Part shown: in pieces, positions 27,478 to 37,233 of the stretch | Layout of the letters: each line of letters starts with the position of its first letter | Position numbering within the stretch: the stretch's first letter is position 1 | Origin: Marinibium conchae | GTDB lineage: Bacteria; Pseudomonadota; Gammaproteobacteria; Enterobacterales; Alteromonadaceae | Assembly: GCF_015595035.1 (NCBI RefSeq) | Contig: NZ_JADNRN010000001.1 | Span: forward strand, 1,736,001-1,800,000 | DNA: 64,000 nucleotides | Direction: 5' to 3' | Translations under genes and position numbers: made by a program | Notes under the pieces: model-generated | Told to the model about the DNA's origin: nothing | Database searches by the model: none | Seen by the model: only the letters and a program-made list of their open reading frames with translations

Positions 27478-27556
27478 CTATTGCCTTCATAATGATAGTC
27501 ACCTAATAGATATTATTCTAATATTGCCATGAGAGTTAAAGCACAGAGCAAGTGCT

Positions 27557-28282
27557 TCATTCAGTCAGAAACGATATATCAACGTGGTACTTTTTCGGGT
27601 TACCTTTCTCTATGAGCACGGTAAGGTACCTTTTATCTACTTGCTCACTTACCTGCCCTGCTAGTTGTTGATTTAGCTGAAAACTTGGATCAAACCAAAT
27701 GTTGTCACTCTTGAAAGTGTGCAAATGGGATGTTGATGGGTCGGTCCACTTAGCGAAGATGTTGTAAGGACTTTGGCCGTTCACCTCAAATGATGAATTT
27801 AAGCGTACGCTTTCGAATGTAGCTTCTATAGGAATACCGTGCTCTTGAAGGTATTTAATTTTATTGCCCTTCAGTAGACCAAAAGCGATCATCGAAAAGC
27901 CAAATAGGAAAAAACCCGCGCCAATCAGCCCTAGAATCGCTTCAGGGCCCCACAATGAGAAAAAGCCATTAATTCGTGCATCGTTTGGGGCATTTTTGGC
28001 AAACAACACTTCCACTTTTTCGCCAGGCATGTATGCCGGCGGATACCTGTAACTGTTTGATTTGAAGACAATTGAGCGGCCATTTGGCGTTTCAAACTCA
28101 ACAACAGGCGCAAAGGTATTTGAGTCATTTGAGGTGGAGCGGATCAATTCTATTACGGTGCCTTCGCTAGTTACCGCTGTTTCCAAAAAACGTAAGGTGT
28201 TTTGATAAATTAAAAAAGCACCAAACAGTAAAGCTATTCCAATTAACAAGAGAGCATACTTGGTGATGATGAATTTTTTCAT
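27557..28282 (-). CDS. DUF3592 domain membrane protein
   Basis: 241 residues. Two membrane spans (about 8-28 and 110-135) flank a periplasmic domain with the DUF3592 pattern: SEGTVIELIRS, then PVVEFETPNGRSIVFKSN, then PGEKVEVLFAKNAPNDARIN. After the second span a second related beta domain follows. Start ATG follows AAGGACAA. The role of DUF3592 proteins is unknown. Confidence 0.8.
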   Translation of the reverse strand: MKKFIITKYALLLIGIALLFGAFLIYQNTLRFLETAVTSEGTVIELIRSTSNDSNTFAPVVEFETPNGRSIVFKSNSYRYPPAYMPGEKVEVLFAKNAPNDARINGFFSLWGPEAILGLIGAGFFLFGFSMIAFGLLKGNKIKYLQEHGIPIEATFESVRLNSSFEVNGQSPYNIFAKWTDPSTSHLHTFKSDNIWFDPSFQLNQQLAGQVSEQVDKRYLTVLIEKGNPKKYHVDISFLTE

Positions 28283-28366
28283 GATGATATTGTCCTTAAT
28301 AACAATGATGATGAAGTCTAGGTAGATTAACCAATACTATCAGCTTACTTACCAATCACCATCTCT

Positions 28367-28606
28367 TTAAAACCACATACTCTTGATTAATTTCTTGAGC
28401 CTTACTTTCCAAGTAAAGTCCCCAAGTTTTTCGTCTAATGGCGCTCCTTTTGTTAACCTTAGCTGACTATAGTTTTTAATCGGTGCATTCGGCGCTTCAG
28501 CGTCACCATAATAATATGTATCTATTCTTCCTTTTCCATCACCCAAATAAGACATAGTGATAGTGTGAGGCTCGTCCTTATGGCTTTTTTTACTAGAAAT
28601 TTTCAT
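28367..28606 (-). CDS. Small hypothetical protein
   Basis: 79 residues, basic, with no membrane segment. The middle reads SYLGDGKGRIDTYYYGDAEAPN. No family is recognised. A GGAT lies before the ATG. It lies 84 bases upstream of the DUF3592 gene on the same strand and may be co-transcribed. Kept because nothing else explains the stretch, but it is uncertain. Confidence 0.4.
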   Translation of the reverse strand: MKISSKKSHKDEPHTITMSYLGDGKGRIDTYYYGDAEAPNAPIKNYSQLRLTKGAPLDEKLGDFTWKVRLKKLIKSMWF

Positions 28607-28737
28607 CTGATATCCGCCTCAGTTTGTAGTAGACAGTGAAGCCCCAATAACTCCTGTGATGCTCAGAGCAGTCTTGACGAATTAAATTCACCGTCAACTT
28701 GCCCCAGCTTTATCTAGCAATTATACATTTCCCTAAT

Positions 28738-30366
28738 TTAAAAGCTTCGAATTATTAATGGGTCGTCTTGCCCTCGCACAAAAACGTTTATTTTTCCGCA
28801 TTGTGCAAAATGGTTTCCTGTCGAGTATGGTGCGTCTGATTGTTGAATGTCAGGTTCCCAACCATCTCCGTTAGAAACATAGGATTTGAGCTCAAACCAA
28901 CCGTCAACTGCTGCACTACAATCCATATTCACATCTAGCATCCAATAATGAGATCCATAGGTATTCAAAGGCGTGTAACCGAACCCGTCAATATCTACGC
29001 TGCGTTGCTGTCCCCAACCGAGAGGCCAATAATCGGTAGTCCAGTCTAACGGAGTCCCATTTGCTTGAGAGCTCTGGCCTTGTTGAGGACCATACCAATC
29101 AAGATAAGTGTCGTTGTATTTCCATGTGCTTGTTGTTGGATTGAGCAGGTTGTTGTGCTGAATAGGCATAGCACACTCAACATTCTCATTTGAACAGGAG
29201 CGCCCTAATATGGAGTTAGCATAGGCATGATCAATACCGCCGCGTACAAATAAATCTTGACCATCAACTGTCTCGCCATAAATAAAAATAACAGTACGCT
29301 GCCAACTTGATTGCTGAGATTCTATGCCAACAGCACGCCAAGCATTTGTTATCGAATTGCCTGCTGTTTCACTGATATTGAATGCACTTATGATAGTCGC
29401 GTTTGCGAAATCCTCTACACTGACACTACCTGATATATTCTCGAAAGCATTATAAAGAATATTAACAGGTAAATCTGTTCCAAGACCCTCTACGTGGTAA
29501 GCGAAACCCTTGGCATTGATACCGCTCCCTCCAATAGCACTCAAATAATACCATTTCCCCAGTACCCCACCTCGATTGTAGCTACCAGAGTGACTATACC
29601 AGTCACTGCTTAGATAAGTATCTACCTTTGGATTGGATAAGCTTCGTAAGCTAGCGTCACCAGAGAAATAAATCTCATCTGCAAATTCGAAAGTTGCTGT
29701 TGTCGGTTTCGCATAATGGCGTACCGCAATACCAATGACGTCGGGAAACCCTTCTGCAAGAAAACTAGGTACAGAAGTGATGTGTGCATTTGCTAAAAGA
29801 CTGTCTAACATCGAGTGAGCAATTTCATGTGCTACTAAGTCTACTGACACCCATGGCAATTGATTGGAGTCGGTTGATCGATCCGAAAACGAGTAAATGC
29901 CATTCTGATATTCCCATGAGCCCAACCTGTAGGAATGTGCATTTGCGGTGACGGCTCCGCCCATTCCGTCGTAACTGTTTACACCTAACACGTCACTAAA
30001 ATAGTTAAGCGTTTTTTCAGTGGCCCAATGCACATCTAGGGCAGCCGTTGGAAAAAGTGATGAGGAGCTATTATCAATAATCTCATCCCAATAATTGTCA
30101 TTGTTTCCATCAAAGATTTCGACTCCATTAGCGTAATGCCCGTAGGCAAATGCTCCGCCAGATCGAGTTTCAAACTCGACGCCACCAGCCGTAACACCGT
30201 GCAGTTTATAACGCGTGATACCATTAATAGTCACTGATTGAGTTTGAATGGTTTGTGTGCCGCTGAGCAGCGTTTCCGCGTAAGCGGTGTCAGCTAAAGC
30301 AGAGGACACTGGCGTCAAAATAATGATTGGTAGAGAAAGACACGTTAAATACGAGATTAAGTTCAT
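28738..30366 (-). CDS. Thermolysin-like (M4-type) secreted metalloprotease
   Basis: 542 residues from ATG 30366, which begins a signal peptide (about 26 residues, ending SSALA-D). The longer frame to 30441 adds 25 basic residues and is less likely. Catalytic motif [11 protein letters not shown] at His180-Glu181-His184, with the third ligand in AEGFPDVIG (Glu205) 21 residues later and Asp209, the M4 spacing. The C-terminal third is beta-rich, Trp/Tyr-rich and looks like a separate binding domain. Unlike secreted M4 enzymes it has no FTP/PepSY propeptide: only about 80 residues separate the signal from the catalytic domain. Probably periplasmic or secreted. Confidence 0.8.
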   Translation of the reverse strand: MNLISYLTCLSLPIIILTPVSSALADTAYAETLLSGTQTIQTQSVTINGITRYKLHGVTAGGVEFETRSGGAFAYGHYANGVEIFDGNNDNYWDEIIDNSSSSLFPTAALDVHWATEKTLNYFSDVLGVNSYDGMGGAVTANAHSYRLGSWEYQNGIYSFSDRSTDSNQLPWVSVDLVAHEIAHSMLDSLLANAHITSVPSFLAEGFPDVIGIAVRHYAKPTTATFEFADEIYFSGDASLRSLSNPKVDTYLSSDWYSHSGSYNRGGVLGKWYYLSAIGGSGINAKGFAYHVEGLGTDLPVNILYNAFENISGSVSVEDFANATIISAFNISETAGNSITNAWRAVGIESQQSSWQRTVIFIYGETVDGQDLFVRGGIDHAYANSILGRSCSNENVECAMPIQHNNLLNPTTSTWKYNDTYLDWYGPQQGQSSQANGTPLDWTTDYWPLGWGQQRSVDIDGFGYTPLNTYGSHYWMLDVNMDCSAAVDGWFELKSYVSNGDGWEPDIQQSDAPYSTGNHFAQCGKINVFVRGQDDPLIIRSF

Positions 30367-30774
30367 GAGTTTTCTTAATGATTTTCTGGTGTATAGGCTA
30401 AGTACCTGTGATATCAAAATTAAAGCACGCCTATATGGCATATTCCATTAAGAAAGCTAAGAATAGGTATGCATAAGCTTGAGGAGTTAATGTAGGGTTA
30501 TCAAGGGGTTAACACAGAGTAAAACGCTTGTTTCAAACTGTTAAATTCACAAAACTTCTAGCTGTAGCGGCGCAGTAAACTTGTTTGATTTGTGTTCATC
30601 AATGACTGATATTGCATGCTCATTCACATTCTGAGTTTATGAGAGGGTTACGTCTTAATGATGGCTTGTTGTAAGCTTGTTGTGGTTTGTAGTGGCAAAA
30701 TTCGTATTTCGGCATATTCATATACGCCGAAGCCCGCGGCTCTTATGACTAGAACAGCGGGCTTCGATATTATC
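30367..30774. other. 408-base region without a gene, upstream of the M4-like peptidase
   Basis: Holds the peptidase promoter region and, at its right end, the hairpin annotated after tRNA-Ser. No other structured element, repeat or coding stretch is seen. Confidence 0.6.
30728..30766 (-). terminator. GC-rich hairpin downstream of tRNA-Ser
   Basis: CGAAGCCCGC pairs perfectly with GCGGGCTTCG over 10 pairs with a 19-base loop, 9 bases past the tRNA 3' end on the minus strand. There is no good T-run on that side, so it may stop transcription poorly or act as a processing barrier. Confidence 0.55.
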
Positions 30775-30864
30775 TGGCGGAGAGAGAGGGATTCGAACCC
30801 TCGTTAGGTTTAACCCTAAACACACTTTCCAGGCGTGCGCCTTCAGCCACTCAGCCACCTCTCC
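30775..30864 (-). tRNA. tRNA-Ser (anticodon GGA)
   Basis: 90 bases with encoded CCA. Acceptor GGAGAGG pairs with CCTCTCC-type 3' arm; class II long variable arm (GTTTAGGGTTAAACC); T-loop GGTTCGAATCC; anticodon loop CTGGAAA, anticodon GGA reading UCC/UCU. Preceded by its own promoter. Confidence 0.95.
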
Positions 30865-30906
30865 TAAACTGTGTTTGCTAATTATGAATTAGCAAATGCG
30901 GCGCGT

Positions 30907-30935
30907 ATAGTAGGGAAAACCACCGCGCCTTTCAA
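30907..30935 (-). promoter_or_regulatory. Promoter of tRNA-Ser
   Basis: Minus strand: TTGAAA, 17 bases, TACTAT, followed by a GC-rich stretch (ACGCGCCGC) typical of stringently controlled stable-RNA promoters. About 43 bases upstream of the tRNA. Confidence 0.75.
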
Positions 30936-30964
30936 GCATTGATTTTCTTTTACGCGCTAATTGT

Positions 30965-32023
30965 TTACGCATTACCCTTTAATTGCATGTTTAATTCAGC
31001 GGCAAAACCTAGCATGCGATCAAGTGGTAGCAGTGCGCGTTGGCGTAAATCCTCATCTACAAAGATTTCACGGCCATCGTGGTCGAGCAAGGCATCGCGC
31101 ATCGCTTCGAGGCCGTTCATTGCCATCCACGGGCAATGTGCGCAACTTCTGCAGGTAGCGCCATTGCCAGCTGTTGGTGCTTCAATAAATTCCTTATTTG
31201 GGGCTAATTGCTGCATTTTGTAAAAAATGCCTTTGTCGGTAGCTACTATGAATTTGTTGTTAGGAAGCTCTGTAGCAGCTTTAATAAGTTGTGAAGTAGA
31301 ACCTACTGCGTCAGCCATTTCAACCACACTAGCGGGCGATTCTGGGTGCACAAGCACGGCTGCGTCTGGGTGAAGGTGCTTTGCATCTTCTAATGCTTTG
31401 GCACTGAACTCATCATGCACTATACATTCACCATCCCACATTAGCATTTCAGCGCCTGTTTCTTTTTGAATATAGGCGCCGAGATGGCGATCCGGGCCCC
31501 AAATTATCTTTTTACCTTGGCTATCGAGGTGCTCAACGATTTCAAGCGCAATGCTAGAGGTAACCACCCAATCAGCTCTGGCTTTTACGGCAGCAGAGGT
31601 ATTAGCATACACAACTACAGTATGGTCAGGGTGAGCATCACAGAAGGCAGAAAATTGTTCTACTGGGCAACCTAAATCTAAAGAGCAAGTTGCTTCTAAT
31701 GTCGGCATTATTACCGTTTTTTCAGGGCTAAGAATTTTGGCAGTCTCGCCCATGAACTTAACACCAGCGACCAACAGTGTTTTTTGTTCTGCATCGCGGC
31801 CAAAACGGGCCATTTCTAACGAATCAGAAATGCAACCACCCGTTTCTTCAGCTAATGCTTGGATGACCGGGTCGGTGTAATAATGTGCAACCAGCACAGC
31901 ATTCTTTTGTTGCAGCAAGGTGCGAATTTCCGCTTTTAGTTGCTGCGCGTAGTCTGAGCTAATAGGAATTGGCTTTGCCGGAAATGGATACGAAATGCGT
32001 TCTGCTTTTACCGCGTTAGTCAT
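30965..32023 (-). CDS. nadA: Quinolinate synthase A
   Basis: 352 residues. Condenses iminoaspartate with dihydroxyacetone phosphate to give quinolinate for NAD synthesis. The three Cys that bind the 4Fe-4S cluster can be placed in the usual three segments: [16 protein letters not shown] near residue 110, [14 protein letters not shown] near 200, and [17 protein letters not shown] near 297. [18 protein letters not shown] near 45 is the family's N-terminal signature. Length agrees with E. coli NadA (347). It lies between tRNA-Lys and tRNA-Ser genes as a single gene; nadB is not in the window. Confidence 0.97.
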   Translation of the reverse strand: MTNAVKAERISYPFPAKPIPISSDYAQQLKAEIRTLLQQKNAVLVAHYYTDPVIQALAEETGGCISDSLEMARFGRDAEQKTLLVAGVKFMGETAKILSPEKTVIMPTLEATCSLDLGCPVEQFSAFCDAHPDHTVVVYANTSAAVKARADWVVTSSIALEIVEHLDSQGKKIIWGPDRHLGAYIQKETGAEMLMWDGECIVHDEFSAKALEDAKHLHPDAAVLVHPESPASVVEMADAVGSTSQLIKAATELPNNKFIVATDKGIFYKMQQLAPNKEFIEAPTAGNGATCRSCAHCPWMAMNGLEAMRDALLDHDGREIFVDEDLRQRALLPLDRMLGFAAELNMQLKGNA

Positions 32024-32110
32024 AAGTCTGTGTGTAGTGTGTAAAGATGTCTAACTAGTATAACCCAGAGCAACAAAAAGTTCATAGTTGTGGGCAGTAA
32101 AGATTTGAAG

Positions 32111-32186
32111 TGGTGGGTCGTGCTGGATTCGAACCAGCGACCAATTGATTAAAAGTCAACTGCTCTACCAGCTGAGCTAACGACCC
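32111..32186 (-). tRNA. tRNA-Lys (anticodon TTT), second copy
   Basis: 76 bases with encoded CCA: acceptor GGGTCGT, D-arm with GCTCAGCTGGTAGAGC, anticodon loop ACTTTTAAT with TTT, T-arm GCTGGTTCGAATCCAGC. Sequence identical to the neighbour 30 bases upstream; both are on one transcript. Confidence 0.97.
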
Positions 32187-32216
32187 ACTTTCAAAAGGAT
32201 AGTTGATGTAGATAAT

Positions 32217-32292
32217 TGGTGGGTCGTGCTGGATTCGAACCAGCGACCAATTGATTAAAAGTCAACTGCTCTACCAGCTGAGCTAACGACCC
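32217..32292 (-). tRNA. tRNA-Lys (anticodon TTT), first copy
   Basis: 76 bases with encoded CCA, identical to the second copy. Transcribed first from the promoter at 32335-32362. A recent tandem duplication is likely since only the tRNA part is shared, not the spacer. Confidence 0.97.
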
Positions 32293-32334
32293 AATTGCAT
32301 CTGTTGTGTTGCGTATCTACCTCAACGGCGGCAT

Positions 32335-32362
32335 ATAATACTCAAATCGAAACGCTGTGCAA
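32335..32362 (-). promoter_or_regulatory. Promoter of the tRNA-Lys pair
   Basis: Minus strand: TTGCAC, 16 bases, TATTAT, then ATGCCGCCG, a GC-rich discriminator. About 43 bases upstream of the first tRNA-Lys. Confidence 0.7.
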
Positions 32363-32414
32363 CCTTTATATGCGTTTTATTTCATTTTCTTGTCAATATG
32401 AGTGTAAAGTGAAC

Positions 32415-32444
32415 AAAAAGCTCGTAATTCGAAAATTACAAGCT
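32415..32444 (-). terminator. Terminator of the tol-pal operon, overlapping the cpoB stop codon
   Basis: Minus-strand hairpin AGCT-T-GTAATT, TTCG loop, AATTAC-G-AGCT, then TTTTT. The cpoB stop codon (32436-32438) lies inside the 5' arm, so the last codons of the gene form part of the stem. Confidence 0.82.
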
Positions 32445-33275
32445 CTTTAATTGCTCAGTTGCAAGTCGACTTGGCGCAGAATCAGGGTATTCAGAAATAA
32501 CCTGTTCAAACAAAGTTCTTGCTTCAGATAGACTATTCTCGGCCTTCGCGACCATTCCTAGCTTCAATATTGCATCAGCACGTTTAGGTGAGTTTGCAAA
32601 TTTATTCACTACCGCAGAAAACTGCTCGCGTGCTTCAGACCAATTTTGTTGATTAAACAATAATTGCCCTAACCAGTAGTGCGCGTTATCGGTATATGAT
32701 GAGTTCGGGTAGCTGGCCAGAAAGCGTTGAAATGCCGGAACCGCTGCATCGTAATCGCGCTCTTTTAGGATCAAATTCACCGCCGACTGATAAGCTTGCT
32801 CTTCAGACTGCCCTATCGACGTGTTTGTTTGCGATGCCGAGCCACTTGATTGGGTGTTTACACCAGCAGCAACACCAGAGTTACCGACGGGTTGCGCATC
32901 GATATTGGCAAAGCGTTTATCAAGCTCCAGATATAAGTCTCTCTGGCGCTGAAGAATTTGCTCGAGTTGGTGATTATGCAACTCAATTGAACCACGTAAT
33001 TCATCCACCTCAGACTGCAAAGTATCAAGTTGCTGCTGAACTCGCTGCTGCGCTTCAACACGGCTCTTATCTTTACGCTCAAGGATCATCAAACGCGTTT
33101 CTACGTCTGTTGGATTTGCGATAGTCACAGGCCTTGTTGCTTGCGCTATGCTCGGCGTTGTTGTTCTTGTCTCTGTCGTTTCTTCTGGGTCGTTTAGATC
33201 GACAACAGGCGCTTGAGCAAAAGCCCAAGCGCCTGTGAAACTAATGAGACCAACTGTAATAATTGGCTTTATCAT
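32436..33275 (-). CDS. cpoB: Cell division coordinator CpoB (YbgF)
   Basis: 279 residues. Signal peptide (MIKPIITVGLISFTGAWAFAQA), then an N-terminal coiled coil near 60-115 (MLILERKDKSRVEAQQRVQQ region, ending LYLELDKRFANID) that trimerises, a Ser/Gln/Gly linker, and a C-terminal TPR domain of about 120 residues (YQSAVNLILKERDYDAAVPAF, YTDNAHYWLGQLLFNQQNW, and so on). It regulates PBP1B and links Tol energy to septal peptidoglycan synthesis. Last gene of the operon, 6 bases after pal. Length close to E. coli CpoB (263). Confidence 0.95.
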   Translation of the reverse strand: MIKPIITVGLISFTGAWAFAQAPVVDLNDPEETTETRTTTPSIAQATRPVTIANPTDVETRLMILERKDKSRVEAQQRVQQQLDTLQSEVDELRGSIELHNHQLEQILQRQRDLYLELDKRFANIDAQPVGNSGVAAGVNTQSSGSASQTNTSIGQSEEQAYQSAVNLILKERDYDAAVPAFQRFLASYPNSSYTDNAHYWLGQLLFNQQNWSEAREQFSAVVNKFANSPKRADAILKLGMVAKAENSLSEARTLFEQVISEYPDSAPSRLATEQLKSL

Positions 33276-33281
33276 AAGTGC

Positions 33282-33857
33282 TTATTGATATACCAATACG
33301 CCACGACGGTTTTGAGCGAATGCATACTCAGAAGCGCCTTGAACTGCTGGCTTTTCTTCACCGTAAGATACAACAGAGATTTGTGAAGAACTTACACCTG
33401 CATTAAGAAGGTAAGTTTCAACAGATTTAGCTCTGCGCTCGCCTAGTGCAATGTTGTACTCAGGCGTACCACGATTATCACAGTGACCTTCGATAACGAT
33501 TGTTTGCTCTGGGTTTTTCACTAGGAAAGCAGCGTGTGTATCTAGTACAGCGTTAAAATCAGATTTAACAGAAGAACGATCAAAATCGAAATACACAACG
33601 TTAGTGCTTTCTAACTTCTGTTTTTCTGCTTCCATCATGTCTTTTGCACGCTGAAGCTCAGCGGCAGCAGCCATTTCAACACGCTTCGCTTCTGCTTCAG
33701 CAGCGGCACGTGCATCTGCAGCTTGCTGCTCAGCAATAGCTGCTTGACGATTTGCTTCAGCATCTAGTTCTTCTTGCGTAGGGCCAGATTTACATGCCGC
33801 TAATGTTACTAGTGGTAGTACTACCATAAGCGTTTTAAGTGTGTTTTTGTTCAACAT
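33282..33857 (-). CDS. pal: Peptidoglycan-associated lipoprotein Pal
   Basis: 191 residues. Lipobox LAAC (Cys22). An Ala/Glu/Gln-rich coiled region from 28 to 85, longer than in E. coli Pal (173), then the OmpA-like domain beginning VVYFDFDRSSVKSDF, with the diaminopimelate-binding GHCDNRGTPEYNIALGERRAKSVETYL near 125-150. Anchored in the outer membrane and binding peptidoglycan and TolB. AAGGAACTAGT precedes the start. Between tolB and cpoB as in other gammaproteobacteria. Confidence 0.97.
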   Translation of the reverse strand: MLNKNTLKTLMVVLPLVTLAACKSGPTQEELDAEANRQAAIAEQQAADARAAAEAEAKRVEMAAAAELQRAKDMMEAEKQKLESTNVVYFDFDRSSVKSDFNAVLDTHAAFLVKNPEQTIVIEGHCDNRGTPEYNIALGERRAKSVETYLLNAGVSSSQISVVSYGEEKPAVQGASEYAFAQNRRGVLVYQ

Positions 33858-33890
33858 ACTAGTTCCTTATTATATTTTATAAAATTCAAT

Positions 33891-35276
33891 TTATAGTAAA
33901 AACGGCGACCAACTAGGAGATTTAACTTCCCCATCAGCCACTGGCTCTTTAAACGAAAAGCGGCCATCGAGTGAAACCCACGACAAAGCAGGTACTCCAT
34001 TCTCTAGCGCGCTGTATATTATCATACTTCCATTCGGAGAAATACTGGGCGACTCGTCTAGATAGGTACTCGTCAACACCAACATATCACCGTTGCTTAA
34101 ATCTTGTTTCGCTATATGGTAATTCCCACGTGTTCGATTAACGATCACTAATTGTGAATTATCCGGTGTTACCGCAGCGCCCAAATTCATCTCGCCTTCA
34201 AAGGTTAACCTATTTTTGCGCTTACTTGCTAAATTTACTCGATAAATTTGCGGTTTACCACCCCGTTCAGAAGTAAATATTAAGCTTTTTCCATCGGGCG
34301 TCCAAGAAGGCTCGGTATCAATCGCTCGATTTCGAGTAATTCTAGTGAGCTTGCGCGTTTGTAATTCCATTACGTAGATTTCAGGGTTTCCGTCCTTAGA
34401 CAGCACCATAGCAAGCTTCTTGCCATCTGGTGAAAAACTCGGTGCTCCATTTATGCCAGGGAAGTCTGTAAGCCTTGTACGGCTTGTAGTGTAAATATCT
34501 TGAAGATATATTTGTGGGCGCTTATTTTCAAAACTCACATAGGCAATTTTGTTGCCATCTGGCGACCATGTTGGCGACATAAGTGGCTCTGGAGAGCTTA
34601 ATAAGGTAGTTGGATTCTCGTTATCGTAGTCGGCAATCACTAATCTAAAGGGCTTGGGGTTAGTGTTGCGATCCATTACCTTGATATATGCAATGCGTGT
34701 TAAAAATGCGCCACGTTCACCAGTGAGCTTTTCGTATACGATATCAGAAATGATGTGCGCATATTGCCTGAAGTCTTGGCTTTGAATCGTTTTACTGCGC
34801 TTTTCAATAATGTGATCTTTAGTCATAACCAAGCGTCCGTCGACCAAGGTTTTTGACTGCCCACCGGTAGACTGCGCGCGCAATACATCAACGAGTTCAA
34901 ATGTTACCGAAAATTGGTCAATACCTGTTGCTTGAATACTGCCCACAACAACCATGTCGACGCCTTTATCCGCCCATGCCTGATAGTTAATTTCGGCATC
35001 GGTAGTTGGAAACTGCGGCATATTTGAAAGCTTCACGGGGTTAAACTTCCCACTACGCTGCAAATCCGACGCGACTACCTCGGTGAGATTTTCTGGCAGG
35101 GTCACTGTGCCGCTGTATTTAAAAGGCACAATTCCGATAGGGCGAGCTGAGTCGACTCCACCAGTAATAATGATTTCGTTAGTTGCTGCCCTTACTTGCA
35201 TCGCCGCAAACACGAAGGCTAATGCAAGCACTGCCTTGCTGGCTACTTTATAGAATTTACCTGCGCGTACCGTCAT
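33891..35276 (-). CDS. tolB: Tol-Pal system protein TolB
   Basis: 461 residues. Signal peptide ending VRA-A near residue 31, then the N-terminal TolB domain ([20 protein letters not shown]), then a six-bladed propeller with repeated [24 protein letters not shown] and [13 protein letters not shown] blades. Periplasmic, binding Pal and TolA. ATG directly follows the tolA stop codon, indicating coupled translation. Confidence 0.97.
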   Translation of the reverse strand: MTVRAGKFYKVASKAVLALAFVFAAMQVRAATNEIIITGGVDSARPIGIVPFKYSGTVTLPENLTEVVASDLQRSGKFNPVKLSNMPQFPTTDAEINYQAWADKGVDMVVVGSIQATGIDQFSVTFELVDVLRAQSTGGQSKTLVDGRLVMTKDHIIEKRSKTIQSQDFRQYAHIISDIVYEKLTGERGAFLTRIAYIKVMDRNTNPKPFRLVIADYDNENPTTLLSSPEPLMSPTWSPDGNKIAYVSFENKRPQIYLQDIYTTSRTRLTDFPGINGAPSFSPDGKKLAMVLSKDGNPEIYVMELQTRKLTRITRNRAIDTEPSWTPDGKSLIFTSERGGKPQIYRVNLASKRKNRLTFEGEMNLGAAVTPDNSQLVIVNRTRGNYHIAKQDLSNGDMLVLTSTYLDESPSISPNGSMIIYSALENGVPALSWVSLDGRFSFKEPVADGEVKSPSWSPFLL

Positions 35277-36134
35277 TTAGTTATCCCACCTCAATGTGCT
35301 GTTTCTTATTTGTTTATTTATGTCTGGGTCTTCTGGCATTGGCAATGTTCGTGCTCTCAGTGCAGCGCTTCTCAATGCCAAACACAAGGCTTCATCACCA
35401 TCGACTCTAAATGCATCCAGTACTAAACCATTAGCCGCTATTTTCAGTTGCAATCGACATGACCGGCCCTTTAAATTGCCCGTTTCAATTAGATTCTGTT
35501 CAATTCTGGCGCGTATTTTACTGTTTGCGATTTGCATGCCAGAAAGAATTTCACGTTGTCTGCGTTCATTTCTTTCAGCCTGCTCTGCCGCCATTTGCTG
35601 CTGCATCATTTTTTCGCGAGCTTCCTGCTCTTTTTTCAATTTGGCCTGAAGCGCTTTTTCGGCTTCGTCTTGTTTGGCTTGCTCTGCCGCTTGTTTTGCC
35701 TTCTCTTGAAGCTCTCGCTCTTTTCGTGCTGCATCTTCTTTTCGTTTTTTGTCTTCAGCGGCTTTTCTGCGCTTGGCTTTTTCAGCCTCTTCTTTTCGTT
35801 GTTGTTCTTTACGCGCCTGCTCACGCTTTCTTGCCGCTTCAGCTTCCTGTTTTCGTTTTGCTGCTGCCTCAGCTTGCTGTTTTTCGCGCTTATTTTGTTC
35901 TAGTACATTGCTGTCAATAAACCTAGCTTCAATAATAACTGGTGCTTGGGTATCTCGCTTACCAGTAGCTAAATCAACGGGCTTAGCAGCGAATTCAAAG
36001 CTGACCAAAAGCGAAGCAACAAGTGCCAAATGCGCGCCACCTGAAATCAGAAATGACTTCTGTTTCAGGCTAAGGGGCGATTTTTGTTGATTGCTTTGCC
36101 CTGGGTTATTACGGGTGTTCGCGCTAGGCTTCAT
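35277..36134 (-). CDS. tolA: Tol-Pal system protein TolA
   Basis: 285 residues. One membrane span at about 27-47, a long charged Lys/Glu/Ala helix from 85 to 205 that spans the periplasm, and a compact C-terminal domain (GLVLDAFRVDGDEALCLALRSAALRA) with the Cys pair near 227 and 250. Shorter than E. coli TolA (421) because of a shorter helix. Overlaps tolR by 11 bases. Several long frames on the opposite strand here are artefacts of the repetitive composition. Confidence 0.94.
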   Translation of the reverse strand: MKPSANTRNNPGQSNQQKSPLSLKQKSFLISGGAHLALVASLLVSFEFAAKPVDLATGKRDTQAPVIIEARFIDSNVLEQNKREKQQAEAAAKRKQEAEAARKREQARKEQQRKEEAEKAKRRKAAEDKKRKEDAARKERELQEKAKQAAEQAKQDEAEKALQAKLKKEQEAREKMMQQQMAAEQAERNERRQREILSGMQIANSKIRARIEQNLIETGNLKGRSCRLQLKIAANGLVLDAFRVDGDEALCLALRSAALRARTLPMPEDPDINKQIRNSTLRWDN

Positions 36135-36546
36135 TTGGATCTGTCATCAACCCTACCGACGGCGCGCCAGCGCGCTGCAAAATCACCATCAGCTCAACCA
36201 CTTTCTCATAGGGCACTTTGCCATCCCCATTTACCACCACTGGTATCGTGGGGCTTTGTGCTAGCTTCGCTTGCACCAGACCAACCACATCGGTCTCACT
36301 CAATATGGTACTGGGCTCATCGCCAACATTTAAAAAGTACTGACCCGCTGCATCGATTGACACGATCAACATATCGTCTTCATCAGTTTCTATGGTTTTA
36401 GCGTTTGCCTTGGGCAGGTCGACTTTAACGCCTTGGGTAATCAACGGTGCGGTCGCCATGAATATCACCAAAAGCACTAGCATGACGTCGATGTATGGCA
36501 CCACATTGATTTCTGAGACAGGCTTTCTGCGTTTTCTAATAAACAT
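36124..36546 (-). CDS. tolR: Tol-Pal system protein TolR
   Basis: 140 residues. ExbD/TolR family: basic start RKRRKPVSEINVVPYIDVMLVLLVIFM with the membrane Asp near residue 20 used for proton flow, then a periplasmic domain (VKVDLPKANAK ... LMVILQRAGAPSVGLMTDP). Stator subunit with TolQ. Three bases lie between it and tolQ. Confidence 0.97.
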   Translation of the reverse strand: MFIRKRRKPVSEINVVPYIDVMLVLLVIFMATAPLITQGVKVDLPKANAKTIETDEDDMLIVSIDAAGQYFLNVGDEPSTILSETDVVGLVQAKLAQSPTIPVVVNGDGKVPYEKVVELMVILQRAGAPSVGLMTDPNEA

Positions 36547-36549
36547 CGT

Positions 36550-37233
36550 TTATTGACCCGACGAAGCCATATTTTGACGATTCAAAATAGCCGAAAACTC
36601 TTCCATAAAATTACCATAAGCGTTTTCAAGTTTTTCAACTCGGTTACTGAAACGGTTGTATGCGACTACGGCTGGGATAGCTGCGAATAAACCAATTGCC
36701 GTCGCTATGAGAGCTTCAGCAATACCCGGGGCAACCATCGCTAATGTAGCTTGCTTCACTTGGCCTAATGCAATGAAGGAATTCATAATTCCCCACACTG
36801 TGCCTAATAAACCAACATAAGGAGATATAGAGCCCACAGTAGCAAGAAAAGGTAAGCGAGCTTCTAGTTCGTCAACTTCTCTCGACATGGAAACGCGCAT
36901 AGAGCGGTAAGTACCATCCATAATTGCTTCACTAACGGCACCAGAGGTTTTTCGCAAGCGCACGTACTCTTTAAAGCCCGTGCAGAATATTAACGATAAG
37001 CCAGTAAGTTGTGATCGTGCCGACATTTCTTGATAGAGCTTGTTCAGATCAGCACCAGACCAAAATTTATCTTCGAAGTGTTTCACTTCATTTACCGCGG
37101 CTTTTAATACTGAATTTCTTTGAAAGATAAATGCCCACGACACAACCGATACGGTAAGCAGTAAAAGCATGATAAACTGAACAACAATACTTGCTTCAAG
37201 GAACAAGTGTAAAATAGACATTTCAGATGGCAC
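36550..37233 (-). CDS. tolQ: Tol-Pal system protein TolQ
   Basis: 227 residues. MotA/TolQ/ExbB family: [21 protein letters not shown] as first span, then [27 protein letters not shown] near 135 and [20 protein letters not shown] near 178 lining the channel. Inner-membrane proton channel powering TolA. Overlaps ybgC by 11 bases. Confidence 0.97.
   Translation of the reverse strand: MPSEMSILHLFLEASIVVQFIMLLLLTVSVVSWAFIFQRNSVLKAAVNEVKHFEDKFWSGADLNKLYQEMSARSQLTGLSLIFCTGFKEYVRLRKTSGAVSEAIMDGTYRSMRVSMSREVDELEARLPFLATVGSISPYVGLLGTVWGIMNSFIALGQVKQATLAMVAPGIAEALIATAIGLFAAIPAVVAYNRFSNRVEKLENAYGNFMEEFSAILNRQNMASSGQ

Noticed and set aside
32111-32292. Two identical 76-base blocks, read first as a mobile repeat
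   Set aside because: Both fold as tRNA-Lys; the identity ends at the tRNA boundaries.
35296-36090. Several long plus-strand frames opposite tolA
   Set aside because: They mirror the Lys/Glu/Ala repeats of TolA and code for low-complexity Phe/Leu/Cys strings.
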